A stretch of 64,000 nucleotides of DNA from Gordionus sp. m RMFG-2023 (lineage: Eukaryota > Nematomorpha > Gordioida > Chordodea > Parachordodidae): assembly GCF_954871325.1 (NCBI RefSeq), contig NC_088776.1, positions 55,074,569 through 55,138,568 of the forward strand, read 5' to 3'. The notes below the pieces were generated by a model that saw only the letters and a list, made by a program, of their open reading frames with translations, did not search any database and was not told where the DNA came from. Both the position numbers and the translations under genes were made by a program. Positions 46,926 through 59,229 of this stretch are shown piece by piece; position 1 is the stretch's first letter; the number at the start of each line of letters is the position of its first letter.

Positions 46926-49900
46926 CTCCTTAATATGAATTTCCCATTTGAAATGAAATGTTACACTTATATTATATTTATAATTTTAGAGTCACTCAAT
47001 TCTATTTTAATTATGAATCATAAAATAATATATTAAATTGTAAATTAATCAAAACTTGACTTTCATTTAAACGCAAAAGCTTCTTTTTTTTATATAATGA
47101 AAAACTTCATAAAATAGACGCTTATTGTTACCTCAAAAAATGTAATGATATGATATTCAAAATGCTTATATAAAATATAAGATTATGATAAGAGAAGTGT
47201 CATAAATTATATAAAAGATAAATATAAATTTTATTTTTTTTTCTGATCGACCTCGAAAATCGGCATTTTCTCGCGGCATCAGATTGCCTGGCCTGGAAAT
47301 CAATATTATTATTCACTCAAACCATATTTCTCATTAAAAATTTTCATTTCCCAGTTTTGTTTATCATTATATTATGTTTTATATTCCGTTCTAATTGGCT
47401 AAAAATAATTCTCAATAAAAATTCTCAAAATTGTATACTTCACTAGAATCTCTCTCTTCTCAAAAATGCCTGTTCTCTTAAATATCAAATCAAATTAAAG
47501 TAATAAAAATTTCCCTCTATATCACCTCCCTTTCCTCCAAAATACACATAATGAGTCATTATAAAAGAAAAATTAGTAAAAGTTAATAAATTTTTAAAAA
47601 TAACGATGCAAATTTTTAGAAAAAAAAGTGAAAACTCAAAAATTGCCATTTAATATTACATTATTTTTTACGACTTATTTTTATCATTATCCCAGTAACT
47701 TGTAATTTTTATGATATATATTTTTATTTTATTATAAGCCAACTGTCAATCAAAAATATAGCGTATTGTTGATTGGTCGAATTAAATAATAATAATAAAT
47801 CGCATAATATATGATTGACATTGCCTTATAGGTAAATATATATCTTAAAAATTACATAAAACTGGAATAATTATATCGTAATTATAATTACCATAATAAT
47901 TGAATATAATTAATTTACAAAAACTCACGCATGCCAAATCTCTACATCTTATTCCATCAAATAATTATTGTTAAAAAATTAAAATTATCTTTAAAATCGT
48001 TTTTTTTAATTCATATAAATTCATATAAAATGTAGATGGCGTTAAACATTTGTAAAAATTTAAATTATAAATAAGGATATATTAATTTTTTAAATCTTTA
48101 GATATTTACTTGATTATTTATATGTTATATATATAGTTATGAATTGAAATTAATTTTAAATTTTCAAATTTATTGACCAGAGAGATAAATATTATTTATT
48201 TATTAACACCTTATAGGATGGGATAATAATAGGTTATATAATAGAAGTAAGTCATTATTCTCCTCGAACTGCTGGACATTGCGTTGAAAATTTACATTAC
48301 CCTTAATTAATTTTTAAAAATATGATACATTTTTTTTATTATATAAACTTAAATTTAAAATATTTTATTGTATTTTAAAATAACGATGTTTAGAAAATTG
48401 CATTATAAATTAAAGTGATTTAACATTTTAAAAAAAATTGAAGATTCTTTTGCTCGCAAAAGATTTTTGATCATTGCTTCAAAAAATATTAAGGTGTAAT
48501 ATCAATAAATGAAAATAACCAATCCCTTGACCATAAATTTAGAAATATATATATATTGAATTTGATAATTTTTATTAAAATATAATCATTAATTAATTTT
48601 CAATATAAAAAGCGAAAGATACTTTTTGAAACTCGGCACGGCAATATTTTTTTTTCCCCCGTTAAAATAATTAGGTAGTCAAACCCTGTTAGACGCATCA
48701 ATATTTTTTCCGGCCTACGAGACGATTCCTGTAGCTTATAAGCGTTATTTTTTTTTTATTACGGTAGCGTGTTACTTTGGAAGGTAGGATTTAATAAACT
48801 CGTTATTTTTGAAAATGTTCCTTATAAACTGGCCTTTATCCCTTGAATATAAATAACTCAAACCCATTTCGATTTGTCAAGTAAAAAAAAATATGCGCTT
48901 AAAATTGATTATAGAATGCAAAAAAAAACGCCAAGCGATAATATAGCTCTTGTCATTAAAATCTATATGCACAATGAAAAATATGTACAATTAGTTTTTT
49001 CAATAGATTATATTACATAATATAAGGCATGATATGCTTTAAATAATTACGAAATATGTAATTTTTTGTTTAACAATGCTTTATATTTGTGCTAACAAGC
49101 GAAATCCGTTTAATTTTGCTTGGTTTGAGATTTATGATTATAATTATTTTTTTAAAAAAAAGAAATAAAATTATGAAGAATATATTTTATAGATCTAAGG
49201 GGAAAATAGTTGCTGCAGATTTAGAAATATCGATCTCCTCGTGCGGGATCTATGATAGGAATAAAGATTTCATTATGCCAGTTCGCAAATTGTCTCGGTC
49301 TAGTTTATTCAAAAAGAGTATTAAATAGTGTCATTATTACTGAAATCATAAAAATTGGGAAAAGTATGAAGCATGTATTAATCTTTGGTGAGGGAAGGGG
49401 GTCGTTATTAAATCTCTCAAGGCTTTAAAAAAAGTAAGGCTATTAATTTAAATTTCGAATACGTCTTGCCTTTAGTAAAATAAATAACATTTTAAATAAT
49501 ATAAAAATATACTTATTTTTTTGAGGTTTATTAGCCCTTTGTAACTTAATAAAATTGAAAATTATAGATAGAAAAGTGGATATTTGATATAGATAATAGA
49601 AATTTTACACTATATAAGGTTGGATCCAAAACTTGTTTGAAGACTCTCGCTTATGAAATTTATAATTTTTTAAAACATGTTTATATTTATTTTTAATAGA
49701 AGAGGGCTTATTTCTTTATTTTCATTAAAGTCTAAGAAATTCGTGAGTTTTTCCCTCAAATTTTCGATGCATCCTAATTTATATTAAACGATTTTTCATA
49801 ATAAACTTGTTATATAAGACGGCCATGGGCTTCTGTGTTATGAATTGTCCATTATTTTGTAGAATTTTGATAAACTCATTCCCCTTCGAGACAAAAGTTG

Positions 49901-50629
49901 ACGGGAGAGCATAACCTCCAAACATTTACCTAAATATAATTTATCGAGAATTTTTATTTCTTTAAATCATAATTCTAGTCATCTACTAATAGCTCTATTG
50001 ATTTAAGAAAATCAATCACTAACAATTTGTGGACAGTTAAAAACAAAAATCATAGATTAATCCCCTTGTATATAATTAATTAGCTGTCAATAATTTAAAT
50101 TCACATAAAAAATATCCTTAACGTAGTATATAATAAATAATGAATATGACAATATTAACCGAAGGGCATATTGGTATTGGATGGTTGAATGAAAAGTGCA
50201 ATCAGTGATGAGATGGTAGGTCTACCACCATTTAACATTTAATAATCGAATTTTGGGGCAAGTAGAAGTGCTCAACGAATGGAAAATATCACGTAAATCA
50301 ATTGTAAAAAAAGCAATTATTTGATTTTGTAATTATGGAAGAAGAGAAATAATTAGGGATTTTAGCTATGCAGGTTTATGTGCTACTATTGCCCTCCGAA
50401 TTTATTTTTTTTTAGTCTGGCAGCAAAGCTAATTTTTTATAATTTTTTTTTACTCAATTCATAGTTGCGGGGAAATTTAGAAAATTTGATATAAATCGAA
50501 TAATTTTATATTCATTTTTGTAACTTATGCGAATTCGCGCTAACTGTGAATGCAGGGTTAGTCATCTAGAGGCACAAAATTTTTTCCAGTAATTTACCAT
50601 GTTTTTTTATGTTAGTTGCTTAGTAGAAA

Positions 50630-50760
50630 AACCTCGATTAATATTTAGCCAAAAAAATTTATTTAAGACTCGAGATTTAGAAAATAAATGGCAGAAAGGT
50701 TGGTCTAGACCAAATCTTGAGGTTCAGTTTTTTGGAAAATAAGCGAAATTGAGTTTTCGG
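50630..50760. repeat. Family-1 MITE fragment inside SOUL copy C
   Basis: Contains aatatttagccaaaaaaattt, aaatggcagaaaggttggtc and accaaatcttgaggttcag. It occupies the place where the second SOUL exon would be expected. Confidence 0.45.
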
Positions 50761-50904
50761 TCATATTAGTCTTATCTCATTTAAATACATATCTACCAAA
50801 TTCCACCCCTGGAAATAGTTTATAATCTTATAATTTTTTTAGTATTTTTTCTTTCAGAAAATTAAATTAATTACCAAAAGTTACAGGAGTATTGAGGATA
50901 TTTA

Positions 50905-51040
50905 TATCAGAGACCTGCGGATCCGGCTATTAGCCCGGATATACGGGCCGAGTTGGATTTTAATTTTTATATACTGGGGGGGGGGCAAAAATTTTTTATT
51001 TTAATAAATACCCGGGCCGACCTTAATATCTTAAATCGTC
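50905..51040. repeat. GC-rich hAT-type MITE fragment inside SOUL copy C
   Basis: The left tip tcagagacctgcggatccgg matches the reverse complement of the tip at 30034. It is followed by cccggatatacgggccgag and, after a poly-G run, cccgggccgacct. It abuts the truncated first exon of copy C. Confidence 0.5.
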
Positions 51041-51506
51041 TTTATTAACTATAAAACTTCTGAAAATTTTTCATTCGTATTCTTGTTTAATTTTTGCCAA
51101 TAAAAATCTGTTCCGCGGCTTTCTTAGCGGAACTATAGATGTGATTGATTTTATTCGCGACACTCTGTAAAATCGTCTTTTATTCTTCGGACTTTGGTTT
51201 GTCACCAAATTCAACGATGCTTAATATTGATCCTTTTTCTTGTTTAGTTTGGCCTACTAAATCCTTATTGTATTGATACTTATTCAAAGATGAACTAACT
51301 TTATGATAAGTGCTTTCATATTTAGATAGTGTCAAAATGTCTAAAAATACTAAAAAAAAATTGACTTGTGCATAAGTAAAATTAATAACATCTTAAAAAT
51401 ATTTTATAATAATATTTTTTTTTATGGCGATTAGTTTGTCGAGAATAAAAGTTTTTTGCTAATTGAAATGGGCACTCTATCTACGTGACAACTTGCAAAA
51501 GATATT

Positions 51507-51530
51507 TTTTGAGAAAAAAAACAAGAGAAA
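51507..51530 (-). promoter_or_regulatory. Degenerate upstream box, copy C
   Basis: The word gagaaaaaaaacaagagaaa occupies the same position as the 20-base boxes upstream of copies A and B. It is followed by caacaagatgtct near 51630. It shows that the duplicated unit included several hundred bases of 5' flank. Confidence 0.3.
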
Positions 51531-52879
51531 ATAAATAGCGTATAGAGTTATAATTTTTATTTAATTTTATAATCTTTTCAAAGATTAAACATTATTTTTT
51601 ACAAATGTGAGACTATTTTTTATTGGTAAGTGTCCCAACAAGATGTCTATTTTCTAATAACTTTTAAAAACAATACATTTTTTTGATAAAAACGTTAAAA
51701 TTTTTGAAGGAGGTTGGGGGATAGTGGAGGTTTTTTTTTCTTCAATTGAAATAAAATTTTATGTATAAGTTTTAAATAACAAATCTTTTTTTCTAGTTCA
51801 ATTTGCAATTTAAAATGTTTTTAAGATAAGAAATTAAAGATTTCTTGAAACCTTTTATTTGTCTAATATATGAATGATGTGGGAAAGATATTGATATAGG
51901 TATACTTAGTGATAATACTTTGTAATGTTATATAGTATAGATACTAAAGTTGATGTGGAATGATATTTTGTAAGTTTTTTAATCAATAGTAATAAATAAT
52001 ATATATATTAGTCAATAGAAGAGAGAGGATGATATTTTATTAGTTTTAATCAATAGTATAATATATAGATATTGGTAGTAGTAGTAGAAGAAAATAGGGA
52101 GCTTATGAGCCTGAAAATAAAATCTATAAGATAATTTTTTTAAAAATTCCTTGCCTTCATATCGCTTTTATTGAAAGTATAAAACTCAAATATTTCATTA
52201 TTTTAGTAAATGTTATGATAAATACATTTAAATAATTTTTCCTACATCCCCTATAGGCATGAACATAATATAGATATATATATTTTTTGGTAAGAAAAAC
52301 CAAGTGTATATCCGGATCTTGACAAAATTTTTAAATTCTCTTGATTTTCTTATTTTTTTATAACTTTTCAAGAATAAAAAAAAAATTTTTTTCAACGCTT
52401 AAGATTTTTACGCTTAGTAGTTTTTTTTTAAACTGCTAATATATATTTTAAAAAAATCTCGTGCCGTTAAATAAAAATACACAAATCGGTAGAGTTAATT
52501 TCTTTTAAATTTTTTCTCTGGTAGGACCTGAAAAAAATAAATCTTAACAAAGGTTTTAGTAATTTAATAAGAAACTAGGGGCATATGTAATCTTATTAAT
52601 TAATTTAATTGCCGATATTCGTACTTTTATTTCTCTCTTTCTCGAGCCGTTTAATAAATAAAGATTCGAGTTTTTTTGATAGGTGTTCGATTTTCGAAAA
52701 AATATAAATGAAATTTAAATTTTATAAAGATAGAATTTCAGCATTTCTAAACTATATTTATTACATTTAAGCCAATTTGGTGCTAAATGTAAGGTATACC
52801 TTTATTAAATGTAGATTTAATTTCTCTTAAATTTTTCATTTTTTGAAATTGGGAAGTGATTAAAGTAAAGTAAAGTTCA

Positions 52880-52992
52880 GTGTTGTTAAAATAGCGCGCT
52901 ACTTTTTTTAGTAGAGGTAGCTTTAGCTGGCTACTTTTTTAGAAAATAGCGATAGCGGTAGCTCGCTACTTCGCTACTTTCAATTTTACATC
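52880..52992. repeat. Transposon terminal fragment (gttaaaatagcgcgctac)
   Basis: Begins agtgttgttaaaatagcgcg and contains repeated tagcg/cgcta words in both orientations, the style of a hAT-like terminal region. It ends exactly where SOUL fragment D begins. Confidence 0.4.
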
Positions 52993-52997
52993 ATAAA

Positions 52998-53651
52998 TTT
53001 GGAGGTTTTGCTCTCCCGTCAACTTTTGTCTCGAAGGGGAATGAGTTTATCATTCTACAAAATAACGAACAATTTATAACACAGAAGCCCATGGTCGCCT
53101 TATATAACAAGTTTATTGTCAAAAATCGTTAAATTTAAATTAGGAGGCATCGAAAACTTGAGTAAAAAACTCACAAATTTCTTAAAACTTTAATGAAAAT
53201 AAAGAAATAAGCTCTCTTCTATTTAAAATTGATAAATTTTATATACAAGAGTTTTCAAACAAGTTTTGGATTCCTTATATAGCATAAAATTTAGATTATC
53301 TATATCAGATATCCCTTTTCTATCTATAATTTATCAATTTTATAAAGTTACAAATAGTGGTTAAGTGTCATTTAAAATTATTTTTTTTTACTAACTAAAA
53401 GTATATATAAATGATTGATAAGAAGACGTATTCGAAATTTAAATTGCCTTAGAGATTTAATAACGACCCTCTCCCCTCACCAAAGATTATAAAACATGTT
53501 TCATATTTTTCTCAATTTTTACGATTTCATAATAAATGACACTTTTAATACTCTTTTTGAATAAACAATTAGTCCGAGCCAATTTGCGAACAGGCATAAT
53601 GAAATCTTTATTCCTATCATAAATCCCGCTCAAGGAGATAGATATTGCTAA
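52998..53651 (+). pseudogene. SOUL-domain gene copy D, inverted 3' fragment
   Basis: Two exons on the plus strand: a 5'-truncated fourth exon (about 52998-53110; ALPSTFVSKGNEF, then FITQKPMVALYN) and a complete fifth exon (53573-53651; PSQFANRHNEIFIPI, ending GDRYC). The intron between them matches, in reverse complement, the corresponding intron of copy C (about 49300-49810). This is therefore an inverted duplicate of the 3' half of copy C or of a common ancestor. One small deletion shifts the frame inside the fourth exon. Nothing upstream provides a start. Confidence 0.75.
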
Positions 53652-53989
53652 ATCTGCAGCAACTATTTTTCCCTTAGAACAAATTTTTTTTAAATATTAT
53701 GTATTATTATAAAATTTTATATTTATTTTAGAAAATTAATAAGACCACATAAATTTTTATTAAATGTGATATTTTAACTATTAGATTATTATTATAAATT
53801 ATATTTTCACTATGATAACATTGCAGCCAAATTCTATGTTAAATATGGAACATCAATATCACTCAAAATTATAATAATTTTATATTATTTATAGGTATAT
53901 TATTATTTTGGAATTATACATTCTATTTTCATATGTTTTTAATCGATAATAAATGGCAGTGAAAATTTTTCCAACAAAATTCTTAAATA

Positions 53990-54108
53990 AACTTAATATA
54001 ATCTTAAACTTAATATAATCTTAAACTTAATATAATCTTAAACTTAATATGATCTTAAACTTAATATAATCTTAAACTTAATATAATCTTAAACTTAATA
54101 TAATCTTT
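53990..54108. repeat. 17-bp tandem repeat, ~7 units
   Basis: The unit is cttaatataatcttaaa, repeated about seven times with one substitution seen (taatatgatc). It ends within 10 bases of the first recognisable LINE coding sequence. Confidence 0.85.
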
Positions 54109-54115
54109 ATTAAAT

Positions 54116-55506
54116 AGCACCGGCCTCGTTCCCGAGTCCATTAGACCACTCTTTTTTGGTGCTAAACTAATCGCATTCGAAAAACCTAATAAGGATATCC
54201 GCCCAATAGCAATCGCAACCGTATTTCGCCGTCTTGTCGCTAAACTAATATCTTCCAAAATTAAGGACAACGCGGCCTTAATTTTAGCACCTCGCCAACT
54301 AGGAATCGGCATCCAAGGTGGCTGCGAAATAGCCACACACACTACTCATATCTATCTCCAAACCAACCCAAGTAACGAAATCCTCGTTAAAATTGATTTC
54401 TCTAACGCCTTCAACTCCATTCGCCGCTCTCACTTTCTCCCACAAATGTACCACTCATTCCCCACCTTTTCTTAATTCTTCCATTCCTGCTATTCCAAGC
54501 CATCTCATCTTCAATTCAACAACTATTTACTTTCATCATCTGAAGGGATCCAACAAGGCGATCCTTTGGGATTGATACTTTTCTGCATTGGAATCAATGA
54601 AATGGTCAAAAACATTTCTTCCAACTGCAATCTCCCACTGCATACTTGGTACAAGGATAACGGAATATTCTGCGGTCCCCCTAACGAGGGTGCTAAGGCA
54701 CTCACTATCATCAAAACACATTCCCATGCTATCGGTCTCTCACTCAACGAACAAAAATCTGAGATCTGCCCATTTCATTGCTCCATCTTCAACCATAGCT
54801 TCCACACAACCGAACTCTCATCCCTCAGTCATCTCGGCTCTCCAGTGGGTGGCCTGGAATCCATCAATCACTTCTTCACTAACGCATCATCCAGCTTACT
54901 TTATTTCAAAAACATTTCTAAGTTTCTCCCTCCTCATCAAGCTTTTTTTCTCCTCAAAAACTTTTATTACATTCCTAAAATTCTCTATGCCCTTCGATCC
55001 ACCTCAATTTTCAAATTCCCCGACTCATTAAAATCTTTTGAAATATCTGTCAAATCTCTCGCCGAAGAGATCCTTAATCTCCGCTTTAACCATAATTCAT
55101 ATTTACAGCATCACTTCCATGCTAGCTCGGGGGTATCGGCTTACGCTCACCTCTAACTCATTCCATCAGTGGTTTCATTGCCTCTCGTCTTTCATCTGAC
55201 TCACACATTAGCCAGATTTCTAACTTCCCTGACCCCTTATTAGCTGAAGCCCAGACCATTGTTGAAATACTCCCCACGACCCTCCTAATGTTCACAGAGA
55301 GACTGGGATATTCCACTCAACGAAGGCTCCGTCGCTTACCTAAAATCGAGCCTTGACGACGACGATCTCACAGTTTTTCACCATTTGAACCAAGGATCTG
55401 GTTACGAGTTTCTGGAAACCATACCCTCCAACAACCTCGATTTGTTGCTCTCCTGGCGAGCTAAGATTTGCTATTTGACTAATAAATCTTTCCTTAAATT
55501 GAAATA
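54116..55506 (+). mobile_element. LINE (non-LTR) reverse transcriptase fragment
   Basis: The reading begins GLVPESIRPLFFGAKLIAFE, continues with DIRPIAIATVFRRLVAK, VKIDFSNAFNSIRR, EGIQQGDPLG and a degenerate active-site box WYKDNG where YxDD is expected, then LSHLGSPVGGLES and LLKNFYYIPKILYALRS. Order and motifs are those of a non-LTR reverse transcriptase (finger, palm, thumb). One in-frame stop lies at 54473, and the reading changes frame near 55130 before continuing GLRSPLTHSISGFIA and ending LTNKSFLKLK. No endonuclease domain is present, so it is 5'-truncated. Base composition is far richer in C than the surroundings, indicating a more recent arrival. The clade cannot be assigned by eye. 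Confidence 0.8.
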
Positions 55507-56895
55507 AAAATGTAACATTTATTTTATAAAAATTCTCAATCGTAGATGTATCAATATTTAAGCGATTAGACTATCTACTTACTCTAGGTTTAAAATTTTT
55601 AATCCCAAACATATTAGCGTTCACCTTTACTTTCTCGTAATATTTACCAAATTAAATTATTTTTCTTTTATTTAAAAATTAAAATTAAAATTTTTAAAAC
55701 TATCTAATTAGTTTAACAATATAAATTTTATTATTAAATTTATAAATATCTAACTTAACTATAGTAAGAAAAATATTTACATTATATTTTTATTGTTATT
55801 TAATATTTTACATATAATTTTTAATATGTATGTTTAAACCATGTTATCATTTAAAATTTAAAATTCTTATTTGTTTTTTAAAATTTATTTCATTTTGATA
55901 TCGTATATTTTATTTTGTTTACAAATTGAAACCGTTTTTAATATAAAATTATTCGCAATAAGAAAAAAATTTAAAAAAATAAATTAATAAAAAAAAAATT
56001 TTCAGAAGTATTGTAAGGAGGAGGGGGTGGGGGTTTTAACCCTCCCCCTTGTCTACGCCACTGACCAGCATCTTTTATTAAAATATTTAATAATTTATAT
56101 ATATATAGTTGTGCCGTTTTAAAAAAAGGTATTAAGATTTGGTTTTAATCAAAATTTTATATCAATATGTAGCCAATTATTAATCTTTAAAATAAAATTT
56201 GAATTAAAGCTCTATCTATAATAGTTTATGAGCTAGATGAGGTTATGTGAAAGTTATATATATACTATGTGTTAACTGGCTTTGATGTATTATTTAAGAA
56301 TTTTATTATAAACATGAAATATTACAATATGAAATACTTGTCTTGTAAAAGACCTATGTTAATATTTCTGCATTTTTTTAGTTATATAAAAAATTAATTA
56401 TACACTAATTTAATTAGTATTAAAATCTCAATTTATTACCACATCTATTTAATGATAATATTATAAATTAATATCTTAATTATCATTTTACTAAACATTC
56501 TTAAGCTTGTTCATCATTTTATTTCATCAAATGTTGTTTTGCAAGAGCTTTTCATTTTAATATGAATATGTGAATGAGCTAATTGTGGCCAATCAATACA
56601 TGACCTAAGCGCCTTTATATGTCTATTAAATATAACTTTTAAAGTTAAATTTTTTGTGTGAATAATGCGAAATGCCTAAGGATAATATTTATATAAAATA
56701 TCAGTAATCTAAATTACTAATTTTTTCACCAAACAAAAAAAATGCGTAACGTTATTTCCAGAAAGAGGTACTAAAAACAATTTATTTAAAATATTTTTTT
56801 ATTAGATTGCTCTATTCAATAAATGATCTTAGGTAAGGTACATATCATAAATAGAGTTGTACATTTGCACAAAATAAAAAAAATTTGAAGATCGT
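55507..56895. other. AT-rich region without recognisable gene
   Basis: Follows the LINE fragment. Contains a C/G-rich patch (gggtttt-aacc-ctcccccttg, about 56015-56070) of repeat character and otherwise only A/T runs. Confidence 0.5.
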
Positions 56896-56896
56896 A

Positions 56897-57220
56897 AAAT
56901 TTGAAGATCGTAAAATTTGAAGATCTTTTATTTTTTAAAAATTTTGTGTAACGATCTTCAAAGATCTTCATGATATTTATTTTTTTACCCCTTTATTAAA
57001 AGCCCAGATGTTTTTCAATTTTATTAATATAATATTTCTTTTATGTTTTATACCTCTCCTCCTGCCTTGATGAAAATTGAAAAACATCTGGGCTTTTAAT
57101 AAAGGGGTAAAAAAATAAATATCATGAAGATTTTTGAAGATCGTTGATCGCGATCTTTGAAGATCGTTACACAAAATTTTTAAAAAATAAAAGATCTTCA
57201 AATTTTACGATCTTCAAAGA
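56897..57220. repeat. Long foldback element with gatcttcaaa words
   Basis: The left arm ends at 57022 and the right arm starts at 57073, with a 50-base loop. The arms are nearly perfect complements for about 100 bases, for example gcccagatgtttttcaat on the left against attgaaaaacatctgggc on the right. The right arm has an extra ~23 bases containing gatcgcgatc. Short gatcttcaaa and tgaagatc words recur at both outer ends. The minus frame at 56977-57201 reads through the hairpin and is not a gene. Confidence 0.8.
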
Positions 57221-57910
57221 TCTTGCTCAAATTTTTGAGCTAGATCTCTCTCAAAAATCTTCAAAGAAGATCTTTTGCACATTTTGACCAATTTTGAGAG
57301 AAATCGGTTCATTAGATAAAAAGTTAAAGGGTGGCGGCCAGTCTTCAAACATGGCTATTTATTATTTTTACCATATTTTGGGTGAGACGTGAGAGCATAT
57401 AATATTAAATTTAGCCTTTACAGCTAGAATTTCTTCTTTATTTGATCATAATTCAAGTTATATGTTTTTCCTATTTCCTCCGATATTTTCCTATTTTCTA
57501 CAGAACTAAATTTTAAGCCAATTTCAGAGGTTACTATGCACTCTTATGCTTTCCATGCGTATCATTTATAAAAATTTTGAGGATATTATTTATGAAGTAA
57601 ATAGCAAAAGGATTTAGTAGAGTCACTAAGGGGAGGGGGGCAGGGGCTATAGACCCTGAAAAATTTGAATAGCCCCTAGAAGCGAAAAAATTTTATCTAA
57701 AGGAGCTACCTAATATCCCCCTAAACTAAAAATAGATTTTTTGATAGCCTCCTGAACCATTTCTTGTATAATTCTAATAAGTATTATATATAGATTAATT
57801 AGACTATATAGTAATTTGCAAAATTCATTATGGGTAAGAACATTTTGTCTCAATATTTCTTGGAGGTGGAGGGTAGGATTCTAATAATGCAAAATATAAT
57901 TATGCGGTAG

Positions 57911-58086
57911 GTGATAACTCGGTTAATCCATTATTTTATCCAAAGCCAAAAATTTAGGTCATCGCTGGGGCAAAGATTTGGACATTTATTAGCGAAATCT
58001 CGTTATTTAGGCAATATTTTTCTTGCTAAAATATTGAGTTAGCCATTTTTAAAAATATGCTAAAATCTGGCCGTTTAATAAAACTA
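57911..58086. repeat. Family-1 MITE copy
   Basis: Contains atccaaagccaaaaatttag, gcaaagatttggacatttat and the end atctggccgtttaataaaac. Diverged but full length. Confidence 0.55.
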
Positions 58087-58329
58087 GAGATAGCCAACTA
58101 AACATTGTCTCTAAGTTATTATTTTTTCTCGTGAAGACGCTGGTTGATTTACATGTCATTTTTATTCATTTCAATGAGAAATAATGACTACCTGTACTAA
58201 CGATATATTCACTAAAATGCAATTTAAAGCCTCGTTGAAAATTAGCTGAGGTCACGTGATTTTGATTTTCCATAAAGAATTTTTTTATAAATAAATTAAA
58301 ATATTATTTATATTTTTAATGTTTTAATG

Positions 58330-58690
58330 TATCCCCCCCCCCTCCCCATTATGTCAGACCTATATACAATAAGACCAGAAGTGATTACTAATTTAAGTCA
58401 AAATATTATTTTGATAACTTTTATTTGATACCCATATTAATATTATGTGCTGATTAAAATATTCTTGACCACCCAATACCTAGACCCGCTTACTTGGAGT
58501 GATAATTATCAATAGGCGAAAATGTATTTTATTTTCTCCCCCCTCCCGGTTTAAATTCAACCCATTTAGACCAAGAGTGAATAAATAAAATAAAATATTT
58601 AAATTGGTTTTTATTTGATATCCATATCGATTTTTTGTGTTCTTTAAAATACTATTGATATACACGCTTAAACTAGCCCATTATGAGTAA
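58330..58690. repeat. Diverged tandem pair, ~190-bp unit
   Basis: Two units each contain a C-rich run (ccccccccctcccc / ccccccctccc) and then a tttttatttgatayccatat block, in the same order about 190 bases apart. No coding capacity. A smaller ~28-bp repeat (aagctgctgcag-like, three units) follows at 58845-58925. Confidence 0.5.
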
Positions 58691-59229
58691 GAGGTTCACC
58701 TTCTATTGGATAAATTTTTTGATTACCTATGGATTGTATCTATATTGATATGCATACATCTACCTTAATAAGGCCAAAAAAGACAACTTTAAAAATAAAT
58801 AATTAACAATAAAATTTTAGAACCCTTGAAGGTATAACGCTAAGTTGCTACAGTGAAATCTTATTACTAAGCTGCTGCAGCTAGAACTTAATGTTAAGCT
58901 GCCGCGACAAATATTCAGCTATAGTATTTAGTGGTAAGTATGATTCCAAATTCGGTTTTGTTATACTTTTTCACAAAATATGACAAAAATACGATAAAAA
59001 AAATACGACATAAAAAACGACAAAATAATGTGATAAAGACAAGCCTATTATTATATAAGAGATATCATAGTATATCAGATAAATTTATAATAAAGAAATG
59101 AGCGTATTCGTCATTACTCATTCTCATCTGTGACGCTATTTGAAACTAATTGAAATCGAAGAATTTAAAAATATTTTTTAAAAAATATGCTAAAATTAAA
59201 TCTTAAAAAAAATATATTTGTATGAAAGA

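Larger units (their letters stand above)
43500..49215. other. Intergenic DNA between SOUL copies B and C
   Basis: No confident gene. Contains a poly-G run near 44735, a GC-rich gggtcgggcc MITE (44900-45220), a family-1 MITE (45391-45603), a G-rich repeat fragment (46740-46795), an isolated exon-like frame (46796-46925, minus) and a CGTTAC/GCGTTA-type patch near 48640-48830. The rest is A/T noise. Confidence 0.5.
49221..51373 (-). pseudogene. SOUL-domain gene copy C, decayed
   Basis: The last exon (49299-49221) is intact in frame (RPRQFANWHNEIFIPI, ending GDRYF) with the family's exact 79-bp length. The fourth exon (about 49930-49812) has lost its first ~15 codons. The third (about 50290-50160) is frameshifted. 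The second SOUL exon is not found, and its expected region carries MITE insertions (50630-50760 and 50905-51040). The first exon (51373 to about 51080) is cut short and has a two-base excess within the signal-peptide codons. It is still alignable to copies A and B (TLSKYES, IYSSAKKAAEQIF). A host pseudogene formed by duplication, since introns are retained. Confidence 0.75.

Noticed and set aside
54566-55156. 196-residue frame starting with Met inside the LINE
   Set aside because: It is a segment of the reverse transcriptase reading that begins upstream at 54116; the apparent start follows the QQGDP motif and is internal.
57073-57220. Possible CRISPR-like direct repeats (gatcttcaaa)
   Set aside because: Irregular spacing inside a foldback hairpin in a eukaryotic genome; no repeat-spacer structure.
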